The notes beneath the pieces are model-generated. The model saw nothing but the letters and a program-made list of their open reading frames with translations, was not told where the DNA came from and ran no database searches. Made by a program: the position numbers and the translations under genes. Below are positions 50,491 to 50,824 of a stretch of 50,824 nucleotides of DNA, piece by piece (the stretch's first letter is position 1; every line of letters starts with the position of its first letter). This stretch comes from an uncultured Paracoccaceae bacterium (GTDB lineage: Bacteria; Pseudomonadota; Alphaproteobacteria; Rhodobacterales; Rhodobacteraceae). The DNA is taken from contig CANLDN010000016.1 of assembly GCA_947489445.1 (NCBI GenBank), forward strand, positions 1-50,824. Reading direction: 5' to 3'.

Positions 50491-50824
50491 TTAGTGCCGC
50501 CCCAAGTGCTCGTTTAAGCCACCTTCCGTTCGAAGGCGACAGGGCTTTTCCAACCCAATGCTGAGTGCCGGCGTCGTGGATTGTAGAAGCCGTTGATGTA
50601 TTCGAAGATCGCCATCTCAGCCTTTCTGCGTGTGTTCCAAGTGTCCCGCCAGATCAACTCTGCTTTGATGGTTTTGAAGAAGGTTTCAACGGCGGCGTTA
50701 TCGTAACAATTACCTTTTCCGCTCATCGATACTTTGAAGCCGTGCTGGCGCAGGATCTTCTGATATCATGCGAACAAGACTGACTGCCGCGATCGGTGTG
50801 GTGGATGCAGCCCTTTGGCGGTGA
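50491..50824 (-). mobile_element. IS3-family element, 3' part, with frameshifted transposase
   Basis: The C-terminal part of an IS3-family OrfB (DDE integrase) is visible at 50514-50765: YQKILRQHGFKVSMSGKGNCYDNAAVETFFKTIKAELIWRDTWNTRRKAEMAIFEYINGFYNPRRRHSALGWKSPVAFERKVA. Upstream (50766-50824) the frame changes: KGCIHHTDRGSQSCSHD, containing the HTDRGSQ catalytic block, is readable only with one base added near 50765. The copy is therefore inactive unless this is a sequencing error. The element border is near 50480-50500. Confidence 0.8.

Overview
The window reads as accessory DNA from an alphaproteobacterium, most likely a Rhodobacterales (Roseobacter-group) organism. This is an inference from the protein families, the dense ATGA-overlapping operons and codon use; no rRNA or tRNA gene was seen to anchor it. 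Both edges are insertion sequences. An IS3-type end (1-76) cuts off an MFS transporter gene, and a frameshifted IS3-family transposase (50490-50824) cuts off an unknown gene.

1-12.7 kb holds detoxification genes built around glutathione and reactive electrophiles. There is an XRE regulator, two stand-alone GSTs and a WYL regulator. A seven-gene minus-strand operon (GST, NTF2-like, 4-oxalocrotonate tautomerase, nitronate monooxygenase, GFA, NIPSNAP, DUF1348) faces an HxlR regulator. A four-gene minus-strand operon (duplicated YdhR-like protein, secreted protein, glyoxalase-like protein, secreted metallo-beta-lactamase) faces a TetR regulator. Remnants of an IS110-type transposase and a LysR regulator lie between them.

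13.0-18.0 kb is a copper module: a Crp/Fnr regulator, a periplasmic metal-sensor-like protein, a His/Cys-rich secreted peptide, DUF411, cytochrome c, CopC, CopD, CsoR and a glutaredoxin-MauE fusion. Two CsoR-type operators are visible, one of them a perfect 9-bp inverted repeat between csoR and the glutaredoxin gene.

18.1-25.8 kb is mobile, gene-poor DNA: two different tyrosine recombinases, a decayed YedK/HMCES gene, a PAS-like protein with a zinc motif, a double cold-shock-domain protein, small zinc-ribbon and hypothetical proteins, and a Fic protein with a striking palindrome at its start. It ends in a 236-bp element carrying five copies of a TGTACCCTTAATT-type repeat and a DnaA box.

25.8-50.1 kb is the most interesting part. 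A complete secretion operon on the minus strand runs gspF, gspE, pilM-, pilN-, pilO- and gspC/pilP-like genes, a lipoprotein secretin with TPR and cohesin-like domains, and four pseudopilins. A divergent prepilin peptidase sits at its head. Directly downstream in the same orientation lie a hypothetical gene, a 3632-residue SpvB/FG-GAP/Rhs/HINT polymorphic toxin and its presumed immunity gene. Then comes an orphan array of Rhs C-terminal cassettes: an EndoU nuclease tip with a MafI-type immunity gene, and a further truncated core. I infer a type II secretion/type IV pilus hybrid that may be dedicated to exporting a giant polymorphic toxin whose tip is exchanged by recombination.
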